From SSF14 sp046331245 (GTDB taxonomy: Bacteria > Actinomycetota > Acidimicrobiia > Acidimicrobiales > Microtrichaceae), in assembly GCA_046331245.1 (NCBI GenBank), contig JAXLRH010000002.1:248001-312000 (forward strand): a DNA stretch of 64,000 bases. Direction: 5' to 3'. The notes under the pieces were generated by a model, which was not told where the DNA came from, searched no databases, and saw only the letters and a program-made list of their open reading frames with translations. Position numbers and translations under genes: made by a program. Shown in pieces: positions 57,316-64,000 of the stretch. The stretch's first letter is position 1. The number at the start of each line of letters is the position of its first letter.

Positions 57316-57657
57316 CTAGAGCGCGTCGTCCCCCTTCTCCCCGGTGCGGACCCGCATGAGTCGGTCGATCTCGACCGCCCACACCTTGCCGTCACCGATC
57401 TTGCCGGTCTGCGCCGCCGTCGACAGCGCGTCGATCACGCTGTCGACGGTGGTGCTGTCGACGAGCACCTCGATCTTCACCTTCGGGACGAAGTCGATCT
57501 TGTACTCGGCGCCTCGGAACGTCTCGCTCTTGCCGCCCTGGCGGCCGTACCCCTGCACCTCGGAGACGGTGAGGCCGAGCGCTCCAGCCGCACGCAGGGC
57601 CTCCTTCACCTCCTCGAGCTTGAACGGTTTGATCACGGCGGTGATGAGGTGCGTCAT
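57316..57657 (-). CDS. glnB: PII nitrogen regulatory protein, copy 2
   Basis: 113 residues. Same fold as copy 1: MTHLITAVIKPFKLEEVKEAL, T-loop SEVQGYGRQGGKSETFRGAEYKIDF with Tyr 51 kept but Phe instead of Tyr at 46, and KIGDGKVWAVEI. The substitutions around the T-loop suggest it prefers the second Amt rather than the first. The ATG overlaps the amt stop by 4 bases (ATGA), a tighter linkage than in copy 1. Confidence 0.93.
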   Translation of the reverse strand: MTHLITAVIKPFKLEEVKEALRAAGALGLTVSEVQGYGRQGGKSETFRGAEYKIDFVPKVKIEVLVDSTTVDSVIDALSTAAQTGKIGDGKVWAVEIDRLMRVRTGEKGDDAL

Positions 57658-59240
57658 GAGATCTCCTGTCGCGACTGGGTCGTGTAGCTGAAGCCCGTGC
57701 CGAACTCCATGTGGTAGGCGGGCAGACCGTGCATGGTGAGGTCGATGCCCTCGAGCTCGTCCTCGGGCGAGAGCCGGAGGTTCCAGCTGCCGGGGATCCT
57801 GCGGATCGCGTACATCAGGGAGAACCCGAGCACCGCCACGACCACCATGCAGCTCACGCTGCCGATCACCTGGGCCAGCAGCTGGTTGCCGCCGCCGCCG
57901 TAGAAGAGGCCGGTGATGGGCGACGAGTTGTCGGCGCCGGTCGGCGTCGGGATGCCGTAGTCGCCGGAGGCGAACAGGCCGAGCGCCAGCGTGCCCCAGA
58001 TCCCACAGGCACCGTGCACGGGGACGGCGCCCACCGGATCGTCGATGCGGAGGTGCTCGAGGAGGTCGGTGGCGTAGGGCACGAGGATGCCGGCCACGGC
58101 GCCGATGATCACGGCTCCGAACGGGGTGATCCAGTAGCAGGGTGCCGTGACGGCGACGAGACCTCCGAGGAAGCCGTTGATCGACATCCCGACGTCCCAC
58201 TTCTGGGCTCGGGGGTAGGTGAAGAACACGGCGACGAGGCCGCCGGCGCTCGCAGCGAGGGTGGTGTTCATGGCCACTCGGCCGATGCCCTCCCAGTCCA
58301 TCGCCGACAGGGTGGAACCGGGGTTGAAGCCGTACCAGCCGAACCAGAGCATGACGGCGCCGATGGCAGCGATGTTCAGGTCGTGCGGAGGCATCGGGCC
58401 ACCACCGTCACGGGCGAACTTGCGACCGAGGCGGGGGCCGAGGGCGAGGGCGCCCGCCAGTGCGAGCATGCCGCCGACGGTGTGCACGGCGGTGGAGCCG
58501 GCGAAGTCACGGAAGACGACGCCCTCGGGCACGAGGCCGCTGAACCAGCCCATCGTGTTGCCGAGCCAGCCACCCGGCCCCCACACCCAGTGGCAGGTCA
58601 GCGGGTAGATGAAGCCGGACACACCGAGGCTGTAGAGGATGTCGCCCTTGAAGCTGGTGCGGCCGAGCATCGCGCCCGAGGTGATCGTGGACGCCGTGTC
58701 GGCGAACGCGAACTGGAAGAGCACGAACGCGTAGAACGCGATGCTCGTGCCGTTGTAGTCCGCCGTGTTGTGGTGCAGGAAGAAGAACGAGTGGCCGATG
58801 ATGCCGTTGCCGATCCCGAACTCGAAGGCGAACCCGACCGCCCAGTAGAGGATGCCGCAGAGGCAGGTGTCGAAGATGCACTCCATCATCACGTTCACGG
58901 ACTCCTTCGACCGGGCGAACCCGGCCTCGAGCGCCATGAACCCCGCTTGCATGAAGAACACGAGGAAGGCGGCGACGAGCACCCACACCGTGTTCAGCGG
59001 GTTGACGAGGTCGGCCGCCTTCGTCGCGGCCTGGCTGGCCGAGGCTCCGGCCTGCGATTCGAAGAGATAGAAGGCGAAGGCGATCACCGCGCCCGCAGCG
59101 CCGAGCCCGACGAGCTTGCCGGCGAACAGCACGGCGAATCGCTTCTGGGTGTCTCGTTGCCGGAAGGCGGTGATGGGGAGCCGTTTCGGCCTGCGCAAGG
59201 CAGGGTCCTTGAACCGTTGAAGTGCAATGGGTCGTGTCAT
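57654..59240 (-). CDS. amt: ammonium transporter, copy 2 (long Amt/Rh-like type)
   Basis: 528 residues. A basic N-terminal extension (about 1-30, LRRPKRLPITAFRQRD) and an extra helix (FAVLFAGKLVGLGAAGAVIAFAFYLF) precede the Amt core: FFMQAGFMALEAGFARSKESVNVMME, channel histidines in GSTAVHTVGGML and GAVPVHGACGIWG. The core differs clearly from AmtB copy 1 and belongs to the longer Amt group. Start at 59240 (MTRPIALQ) because TACCTT lies 7 bases upstream; an ATG three codons earlier is the alternative. Co-transcribed with its own PII gene. Confidence 0.92.
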   Translation of the reverse strand: MTRPIALQRFKDPALRRPKRLPITAFRQRDTQKRFAVLFAGKLVGLGAAGAVIAFAFYLFESQAGASASQAATKAADLVNPLNTVWVLVAAFLVFFMQAGFMALEAGFARSKESVNVMMECIFDTCLCGILYWAVGFAFEFGIGNGIIGHSFFFLHHNTADYNGTSIAFYAFVLFQFAFADTASTITSGAMLGRTSFKGDILYSLGVSGFIYPLTCHWVWGPGGWLGNTMGWFSGLVPEGVVFRDFAGSTAVHTVGGMLALAGALALGPRLGRKFARDGGGPMPPHDLNIAAIGAVMLWFGWYGFNPGSTLSAMDWEGIGRVAMNTTLAASAGGLVAVFFTYPRAQKWDVGMSINGFLGGLVAVTAPCYWITPFGAVIIGAVAGILVPYATDLLEHLRIDDPVGAVPVHGACGIWGTLALGLFASGDYGIPTPTGADNSSPITGLFYGGGGNQLLAQVIGSVSCMVVVAVLGFSLMYAIRRIPGSWNLRLSPEDELEGIDLTMHGLPAYHMEFGTGFSYTTQSRQEIS

Positions 59241-59247
59241 GGACGGC

Positions 59248-59253
59248 AAGGTA
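59248..59253 (-). promoter_or_regulatory. -10 element TACCTT of amt-glnB copy 2
   Basis: On the minus strand TACCTT ends 7 bases before the ATG at 59240. The rest of the 231-base interval up to 59471 shows no gene. Confidence 0.45.
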
Positions 59254-59471
59254 AGAACGGCTGATTTCCCACCAATGTCCCGACTGTGACGCGCCTGTGA
59301 ACGCCCTCAGCTGTTCGCGTCCCCCCGCCGAGCGCCCGCATCTTTCCGCTTGACACGCCACATCCGCACCAGATCGGCACCTTCGCGAGCCGCAGCTCAT
59401 TTCGGTTGATCGCCGACCTTATTCAGGCCTTATCCCGGCGGGTCGGGGGCGTGACGATTGAGGCGATTCCG

Positions 59472-60206
59472 TCACTCGCTCTCGGCGAGCGAGAGGCGAT
59501 ATCCGACGCCGGGCTCGACGAGCAGCTGCGGCCGCTGCGGGCCCTCCCCGAGCGAGCGCCGGAGGTGGGAGATGTGGACCCGGAGCGAGTTGGCCCCACC
59601 GGCATCGCTCGTCCCCCACAGCCGCCCGAGGATCCTCCCGTGGGTGACGACCTTGCCGGGCTGTCGCGCCAGCATCTCCAGGAGGTCGAACTGCCGCTTG
59701 GGCAGGTCGATCGGTTGGCCGTCGACGGTGACGCTGCGCGCCCCCGTGTCGATCACGACGTCGCCCAGGGTGAGCACCGCCGGATCGACCACCATCGCCA
59801 GCAGTCCACGATGCCGGACGGCCACGCGGAGGCGGGCGAGGAGTTCGGGCATCGAGAACGGCTTGGTGACGTAGTCGTCCGCGCCCTCGTCGAGCGCGAC
59901 CACCTTGCGGTCCTCGGCGCCGTCGGCGCTGAGCACGATGATCGGGTTCGAGAACCAGCGGCGCAGCTGCCGGCAGACCTCGATGCCGTCGAGATCGGGC
60001 AGGCCGAGGTCGAGCACGACGAGATCCGGCTCCTGGGCCGACGCCTCGTCGAGCCCGGCGCGGCCGCTCGCCGCAACGGTCACCGAGAACCCGCGGGCGG
60101 TGAGCGCCGTCGACACGATCTCGGCCATCGCCGGCTCGTCCTCGATGAGGAGGAGCCGCAGCGGTGGCGCCTCGGTGGCGGCCGTGGACGAGGTGGTGAC
60201 GGACAT
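59472..60206 (-). CDS. KdpE-like response regulator
   Basis: 244 residues. Receiver domain: LLIEDEPAMAEIV, phospho-Asp in LVVLDLGLPDLDG (about residue 67), VLSADG, YVTKPFSMPEL. Winged helix: PIDLPKRQFDLLEMLARQPGKVVTHGRILGRLWG, RVHISHLRRSLG, VEPGVGYRLSL. The order and length match KdpE. It follows its kinase by 27 bases. No kdpFABC genes are in the window, so its targets lie elsewhere. Confidence 0.9.
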   Translation of the reverse strand: MSVTTSSTAATEAPPLRLLLIEDEPAMAEIVSTALTARGFSVTVAASGRAGLDEASAQEPDLVVLDLGLPDLDGIEVCRQLRRWFSNPIIVLSADGAEDRKVVALDEGADDYVTKPFSMPELLARLRVAVRHRGLLAMVVDPAVLTLGDVVIDTGARSVTVDGQPIDLPKRQFDLLEMLARQPGKVVTHGRILGRLWGTSDAGGANSLRVHISHLRRSLGEGPQRPQLLVEPGVGYRLSLAESE

Positions 60207-60233
60207 CGGGCAGTCTCGGTGGATCGGGACGGC

Positions 60234-61223
60234 TCAGTGGATCGGGAGCCGGATGGTGAAGCGTGCGCCGTGCGGCGGCGCATCGCCGACGGTGATGGTA
60301 CCGCCGTGGGCCAGCACGACGGCCCGACAGATGGCCAGGCCGATGCCGCTCGTACCGCTGATCGGCCCGCTGCGGAACGGCTCGAAGATCTCCGCGGCGA
60401 CGACCGGATCGACGCCCTCGCCCTCGTCGGAGACGTCGAGCACCAGCGTTCCGCCGCTCGCCGCCGCGGCGAGGGTCACCGTCCCGCCCGGGGGACTGTG
60501 TCGCACTGCGTTCTCGAGCAGGTTCGTGACGACCTGGCTCATCAGCACGAAGTCCACGTTCACCAGGGGAAGGTCCGGGGCGAGGTCGGCGCGGAAGGCG
60601 ACGTCGACGAACAGACGGGCCAACCGCCGCTCGCTCTCGGCGACGAGCTCGGCGACGTCGACGGGCTGGCGGTCGGGCACGAGCGCGCCCGCGTCGATCC
60701 GGCTGAGGTTCAGGAGGTTGGACACGAGCCGGTCGAGCCGCTCCGACTCGTCGCCGATCAGCTCCAGGAGGCGGTCCCGCGTCGCCTCGTCGTACCCGAC
60801 GTCCTCGCGGAGCTCGGTCGAGGCGGCACGGATCACCGACAGCGGCGTGCGGAGGTCGTGCGACACCGACCGCAGGAGCTGGCGGCGATGGCCCTCCACC
60901 TGGGCCAGCGTCTCGATGCGGCCGGCGACCACGGTGCTCACCACCACGGCGACGACGAGGAACACGCACAGCGCCACGAAGTCCTCCGCGACGGCGACCT
61001 GCAGCTTGCCGACGGGCGGCACCAGCAGGGAGAACGCCACCGTGGCGGCCACCGCCACCACGTAGGCCGCCCAGCGGCCGCCGAGCACGGCGGCCGCGAT
61101 GACGGGCACCACGAGGGTGAGGCCCTTGGCCGCGAGCGCCGCGCCGGTGTCGAGCGGGCCGAACACCAGCTCGATGACTGCCACGCCGACGAGCCCGAGG
61201 AGCGCGGCCGGCCAGGGGCGCAC
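60234..61223 (-). CDS. short KdpD-like sensor histidine kinase (DUF4118 membrane domain)
   Basis: 329 residues from GTG at 61223. Four membrane helices (about 5-100) of the DUF4118/KdpD type, then HisKA with SVSHDLRTPLSVI and HATPase with NLLENAVRHSPPGG, DVSDEGEGVD and GTSGIGLAICRAVV. The cytosolic N-terminal KdpD and Usp domains of the full-length sensor are missing; it begins directly with the membrane part. The start codon lies only two bases after the ftsX stop codon (TAGCCGTG), linking this signalling pair to the division transporter. Confidence 0.88.
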   Translation of the reverse strand: MRPWPAALLGLVGVAVIELVFGPLDTGAALAAKGLTLVVPVIAAAVLGGRWAAYVVAVAATVAFSLLVPPVGKLQVAVAEDFVALCVFLVVAVVVSTVVAGRIETLAQVEGHRRQLLRSVSHDLRTPLSVIRAASTELREDVGYDEATRDRLLELIGDESERLDRLVSNLLNLSRIDAGALVPDRQPVDVAELVAESERRLARLFVDVAFRADLAPDLPLVNVDFVLMSQVVTNLLENAVRHSPPGGTVTLAAAASGGTLVLDVSDEGEGVDPVVAAEIFEPFRSGPISGTSGIGLAICRAVVLAHGGTITVGDAPPHGARFTIRLPIH

Positions 61224-61225
61224 GG

Positions 61226-62125
61226 CTAGTCCCGTAGGTACCAGAGCGTGGAGACGAACGCGCCCAGGGCGCCCACGACCGCGCCCACGCCGAGCAGGAA
61301 CAGGAACGTGCCCGTCTGCTGGGAGTCGGTCCACACGAACTTCGAGAGCAGCGACTGCTTCATCGAGCTGCCGGCGCTCTTCCAGGCGAGGCCGATCACC
61401 CATGTGGACAGCACCGCGAGGACGCCGCCGATGAGCCCCTGGATGAGCCCCTCGATGATGAACGGTATTCGGATGAACCAGTTGGTGGCGCCGACGAGGC
61501 GCATCACCTCGATCTCGCGACGGCGCGAGAACACCGCCGTCTGGATGGCGATGAAGATCAGCACCACCGACGCTCCCAGCAGCACGACGGCACCCACGAG
61601 CAACCAGAGGCGGATCTTGAGGCCGGCGTTCTGCACCTGCCGCACCTGCGCGTCGGGGAAGTCGACCTGGTACACCCCGGTCTTGGGCCGGTACGCGTTG
61701 GCCATCTCCTTGACGACGGCGGCATCGGGGTTCGACGGCTTCACGCGGAACGACGTGGGCAGATCGCCCGCCTGCAGCGCGCCGAGCATCTCGGGGTTCT
61801 CCTGGCGGAAGATGCGCTGGTACAGGGCGAAGCTCTTCTTCTCGTCGTAGTACTCGACGGCGTCGACCTGCGGGCTGTTGTGCAGGTCCTTCGAGATCGC
61901 GGCGATCTGCTCCGCCGACGCGTCGGGGTTCATGTAGACGATGAACGACACGTCGTTGTTCCAGCGCAGGAACGCGTTGTCCAGGCCGAAGAAGCCCATG
62001 AGCAGCACGACGCCCAACATGGCGAGCGACACCGTCACGATGAGCATCGTGGCGATGGACAGCAGCCAGTTTCGGATGAGGTTCTGACCGGTCTCGCGTG
62101 CGAGATAGTCGAGACGGATGGCCAT
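61226..62125 (-). CDS. ftsX: cell-division permease FtsX
   Basis: 299 residues. N-terminal helix (LLSIATMLIVTVSLAMLGVVLLMGF), an extracytoplasmic domain (about 50-165, FIVYMNPDASAEQIAAI...), then three helices with SRRREIEVMRLVGATNWFIRIPFIIEGLIQG, the MacB/FtsX signature. With FtsE it transmits ATP binding to cell-wall hydrolases outside the membrane. The ATG directly follows the ftsE stop (TAGATG). Confidence 0.94.
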   Translation of the reverse strand: MAIRLDYLARETGQNLIRNWLLSIATMLIVTVSLAMLGVVLLMGFFGLDNAFLRWNNDVSFIVYMNPDASAEQIAAISKDLHNSPQVDAVEYYDEKKSFALYQRIFRQENPEMLGALQAGDLPTSFRVKPSNPDAAVVKEMANAYRPKTGVYQVDFPDAQVRQVQNAGLKIRLWLLVGAVVLLGASVVLIFIAIQTAVFSRRREIEVMRLVGATNWFIRIPFIIEGLIQGLIGGVLAVLSTWVIGLAWKSAGSSMKQSLLSKFVWTDSQQTGTFLFLLGVGAVVGALGAFVSTLWYLRD

Positions 62126-62803
62126 CTACTCGTACACCCCTCGGGCCTGGTCGCGGACGATCTGGCCGTCCTCGAGCTCGATCACCCGGCGGCGCATCAC
62201 GTCGACGATGCCGCGGTCGTGGGTCGCCATGACGACCGTCGTGCCCGTGCGGTTGATGCGGTCGAGCAGCTTCATGATGCCGATCGTCGTGGTCGGGTCG
62301 AGGTTGCCGGTGGGCTCGTCGGCGAGGAGGATCAGCGGCCGGTTGACGAACGCGCGGGCGATCGACACCCGCTGCTGCTCGCCGCCGGACAGCTCGTCGG
62401 GCCGGTTCTTCGCCTTGTGGGCGAGGCCGACGAGCTCGAGGATCGCCGGCACCTGCGCCTTCACCTGCGCACGCGGACGACCGATGGCCTCCAACGCGAA
62501 CGCCACGTTCTCCTCGACCGTCTTGTTGGGGAGCAGCTTGAAGTCCTGGAAGATGTAGCCGATGTTGCGGCGGAGGAACGGCACCTTCCAGTTGGGGATG
62601 GTGGCGATGTCCTTGCCCGCGACCCACACCTGACCCTCGGTGGGCAGCTCCTCGCGGTTGAGGAGGCGGATGAACGTCGACTTGCCGGAGCCCGAGGGGC
62701 CGACGAGGAAGACGAACTCACCCTTCTGGATGTCCACGTTGGCTCCGCGAAGGGCCACGTGGTCGTTCTTGTAGACCTTCTTGACGTTCTCGAGCTTGAT
62801 CAC
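62126..62803 (-). CDS. ftsE: cell-division ATP-binding protein FtsE
   Basis: 225 residues from GTG at 62803. Walker A LVGPSGSGKST, Q-loop IFQDFKLLPNKTVEENV, signature LSGGEQQRVSIARA, Walker B LILLADEPTGNLD, switch His in MATHDRG. Partner of FtsX; the pair controls peptidoglycan hydrolysis at division. prfB lies upstream on the same strand, 83 bases away, as in mycobacteria. Confidence 0.95.
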   Translation of the reverse strand: MIKLENVKKVYKNDHVALRGANVDIQKGEFVFLVGPSGSGKSTFIRLLNREELPTEGQVWVAGKDIATIPNWKVPFLRRNIGYIFQDFKLLPNKTVEENVAFALEAIGRPRAQVKAQVPAILELVGLAHKAKNRPDELSGGEQQRVSIARAFVNRPLILLADEPTGNLDPTTTIGIMKLLDRINRTGTTVVMATHDRGIVDVMRRRVIELEDGQIVRDQARGVYE

Positions 62804-62886
62804 GGGGGAATCGCTGTCCTTCCAACGGCGCGACAGACACTACTGGCCGCGTCCCCCGGGATCGGGGCACCGGCCGGCGGCGGGCC

Positions 62887-63999
62887 TCAGGTGGTGGCCG
62901 CGGTGGCCCGTTCCCACTGCAGGTAGCCCTCCATCAGGTCGTCGAGATCGCCGTCGAGGACGCCCTCGACGTTGCCGATCTCCACGTTGCTGCGGAGGTC
63001 CTTCACCTGCTGGTACGGGTGCAGCACGTAGCTGCGGATCTGGCTGCCGAAGTTGGCGTCGAGCTGGTCGCCGGTGATCTCCGCCAGCTTCGCCTGGTGC
63101 TTCTGGCGCTCCAGGTCGAGGAGCTTCGCCTTCAGCACCTTCATGGCCTGGTCCTTGTTCTGGTGCTGGCTGCGCTCGTTCTGGCACGAGACCACGGTGT
63201 TGGTGGGCAGGTGGGTGATGCGCACCGCCGAGTCGGTCACGTTGACGTGCTGACCACCCGCACCGGACGAGCGGTACACGTCGATGCGGAGGTCCTTCTC
63301 GTCGATCTCGATCTCACCGGACGTGTCCTCGATGAAGGGGGTCACCTTGATCGAGGCGAACGAGGTCTGCCGGCGGGCAGCGTTGTCGAACGGCGAGATG
63401 CGCACCAGGCGGTGCACCCCGTGCTCGCTGCGGAGGTAGCCGTACGCGTAGCGGCCCTTCACGATGAACGTGGCCGAGCTGATGCCCGCCTCCGTGCCGG
63501 GCGAGGCGGCGTCGATCTCGACCTCGAACCCGCGCTTCTCCGCCCACCGGAGGAACATGCGCATGAGCATCTCGCACCAGTCCTGGGCGTCCACGCCGCC
63601 GGCGCCGGAGTTGAACTCCATGATGGCGTCGCACTCGTCCCACTCGCCGGTGAACAGGGCCCGCAGCTCGAGCTCGGCGAACCGCGACTCGAGGCCGGCG
63701 ATCGCCGACGCGATCTCGGGCTCCTGCGACTCGTCACCCTCCTCGCGGGCGAGCTCCGCGAGGGTGGAGACGTCGTCGATGGCGTCGGCGAACCCCTCGT
63801 AGGTCGCGATGTCGTCGCTCACCGAGCTGAACTCGCGCTGGATCTTCTGCGCCGACTCCTGGTCGTCCCACAGGTCGGGGCGGGCGAGCTCCGTCTCCAA
63901 CTGTGGGCGCCGGGCGCGGAGCTCGGCGATGCGGAGGTACACCTCGGCCTCGCCGAGGCGGCGCGTCAGATCGGAGAGTGCGTTGCTGAAGTCCTGCAT
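62887..63999 (-). CDS. prfB: peptide chain release factor 2
   Basis: 370 residues. RF2 marks: LWDDQESAQKIQREF, EFNSGAGGVDAQDWCEML, the codon-reading motif SPF in RLVRISPFDNAARRQTSFAS, and GGQ in YRSSGAGGQHVNVTDSAVR. It releases peptides at UGA and UAA. The frame is continuous, so the programmed +1 shift known from many prfB genes is absent, as is usual in actinobacteria. The start ATG is at the last bases of the window and looks complete. Confidence 0.94.
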   Translation of the reverse strand: MQDFSNALSDLTRRLGEAEVYLRIAELRARRPQLETELARPDLWDDQESAQKIQREFSSVSDDIATYEGFADAIDDVSTLAELAREEGDESQEPEIASAIAGLESRFAELELRALFTGEWDECDAIMEFNSGAGGVDAQDWCEMLMRMFLRWAEKRGFEVEIDAASPGTEAGISSATFIVKGRYAYGYLRSEHGVHRLVRISPFDNAARRQTSFASIKVTPFIEDTSGEIEIDEKDLRIDVYRSSGAGGQHVNVTDSAVRITHLPTNTVVSCQNERSQHQNKDQAMKVLKAKLLDLERQKHQAKLAEITGDQLDANFGSQIRSYVLHPYQQVKDLRSNVEIGNVEGVLDGDLDDLMEGYLQWERATAATT

Positions 64000-64000
64000 G

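Noticed and set aside
59472..61223. A complete Kdp potassium-uptake locus
   Set aside because: Only KdpE-like and short KdpD-like genes are present; no kdpF, A, B or C reading frame was found in the flanks.
62887..63999. Programmed +1 frameshift in prfB
   Set aside because: The gene reads through from the N-terminus to the end without an internal UGA.
1..64000. CRISPR arrays, tRNA or rRNA genes, insertion sequences
   Set aside because: No regularly spaced repeats, no cloverleaf with GTTCRA arm other than tmRNA, no rRNA-like stretch and no transposase were seen by reading; a dedicated scan could still reveal a missed tRNA.

Overview
This is a GC-rich window from an actinobacterium. The gene content points to Actinomycetota: a resuscitation-promoting-factor-like muralytic protein, F420-type LLM oxidoreductase, mycothiol-dependent formaldehyde dehydrogenase, WS/DGAT acyltransferase, the Mec/CysM cysteine pathway, and a tmRNA tag ANKRSANSDFALAA. 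The mix suggests a deep-branching lineage such as Acidimicrobiia, but that placement is inference. About 70 protein genes and one tmRNA fill the window. No gap without a gene exceeds about 240 bases. No rRNA, tRNA, CRISPR array, transposase or integrase was recognised.

Layout. 1-5.4 kb: hydrolase, HtrA-like protease, HxlR regulator with a symmetric operator, Rpf-like protein, MprAB-like two-component pair. 5.5-9.9 kb: SWIM/SNF2 helicase pair and a cold-shock gene. 10-17.3 kb: F420 oxidoreductase, a coupled operon (RNA methyltransferase, glutaminyl cyclase, septum-formation protein), serB, prmA, rpe and a CAP protein. 17.3-20.4 kb: clpP, DUF427, two STAS proteins, a universal stress protein and an orphan pilin. 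20.3-29 kb: thiolase/DUF35, Nei glycosylase, D-threonine-aldolase-like enzyme, rph-rdgB-galT (rdgB frameshifted), P450 and acyl-CoA ligase. 29-35.4 kb: murI, cysM, mec, smpB, lipase, ssrA, HNH nuclease. 35.5-45.5 kb: WS/DGAT, CBS protein, ABC-2 exporter, CASTOR/POLLUX-like channel, hydrolase, membrane proteins. 45.5-57.7 kb: CocE/NonD hydrolase, amtB-glnB, nhaA, mscR-MBL, DUF2207, thioredoxin-fold protein, enoyl-CoA hydratase, AzlCD. 57-64 kb: second amt-glnB pair, KdpDE-like two-component system joined to ftsEX, prfB.

Working together. Housekeeping blocks known from mycobacteria are present but rearranged: mec-cysM without cysO, murI and rph-rdgB separated by lipid-metabolism genes, prfB-ftsE-ftsX with smpB moved next to ssrA. 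Two amt-glnB pairs indicate layered ammonium uptake and PII control. Translational coupling (ATGA, GTGA, TGATG junctions) is frequent.

Two non-coding themes stand out. First, about twenty genes have a -10-like TANNNT hexamer only 6-9 bases before the start codon, the pattern of leaderless mRNAs; it settles several starts, and in one case a palindrome supplies -10 elements in both directions. Second, two families of long dispersed palindromes (three and two copies) sit between genes, mostly beside short tandem duplications; they look like REP/MITE-type elements rather than simple terminators.
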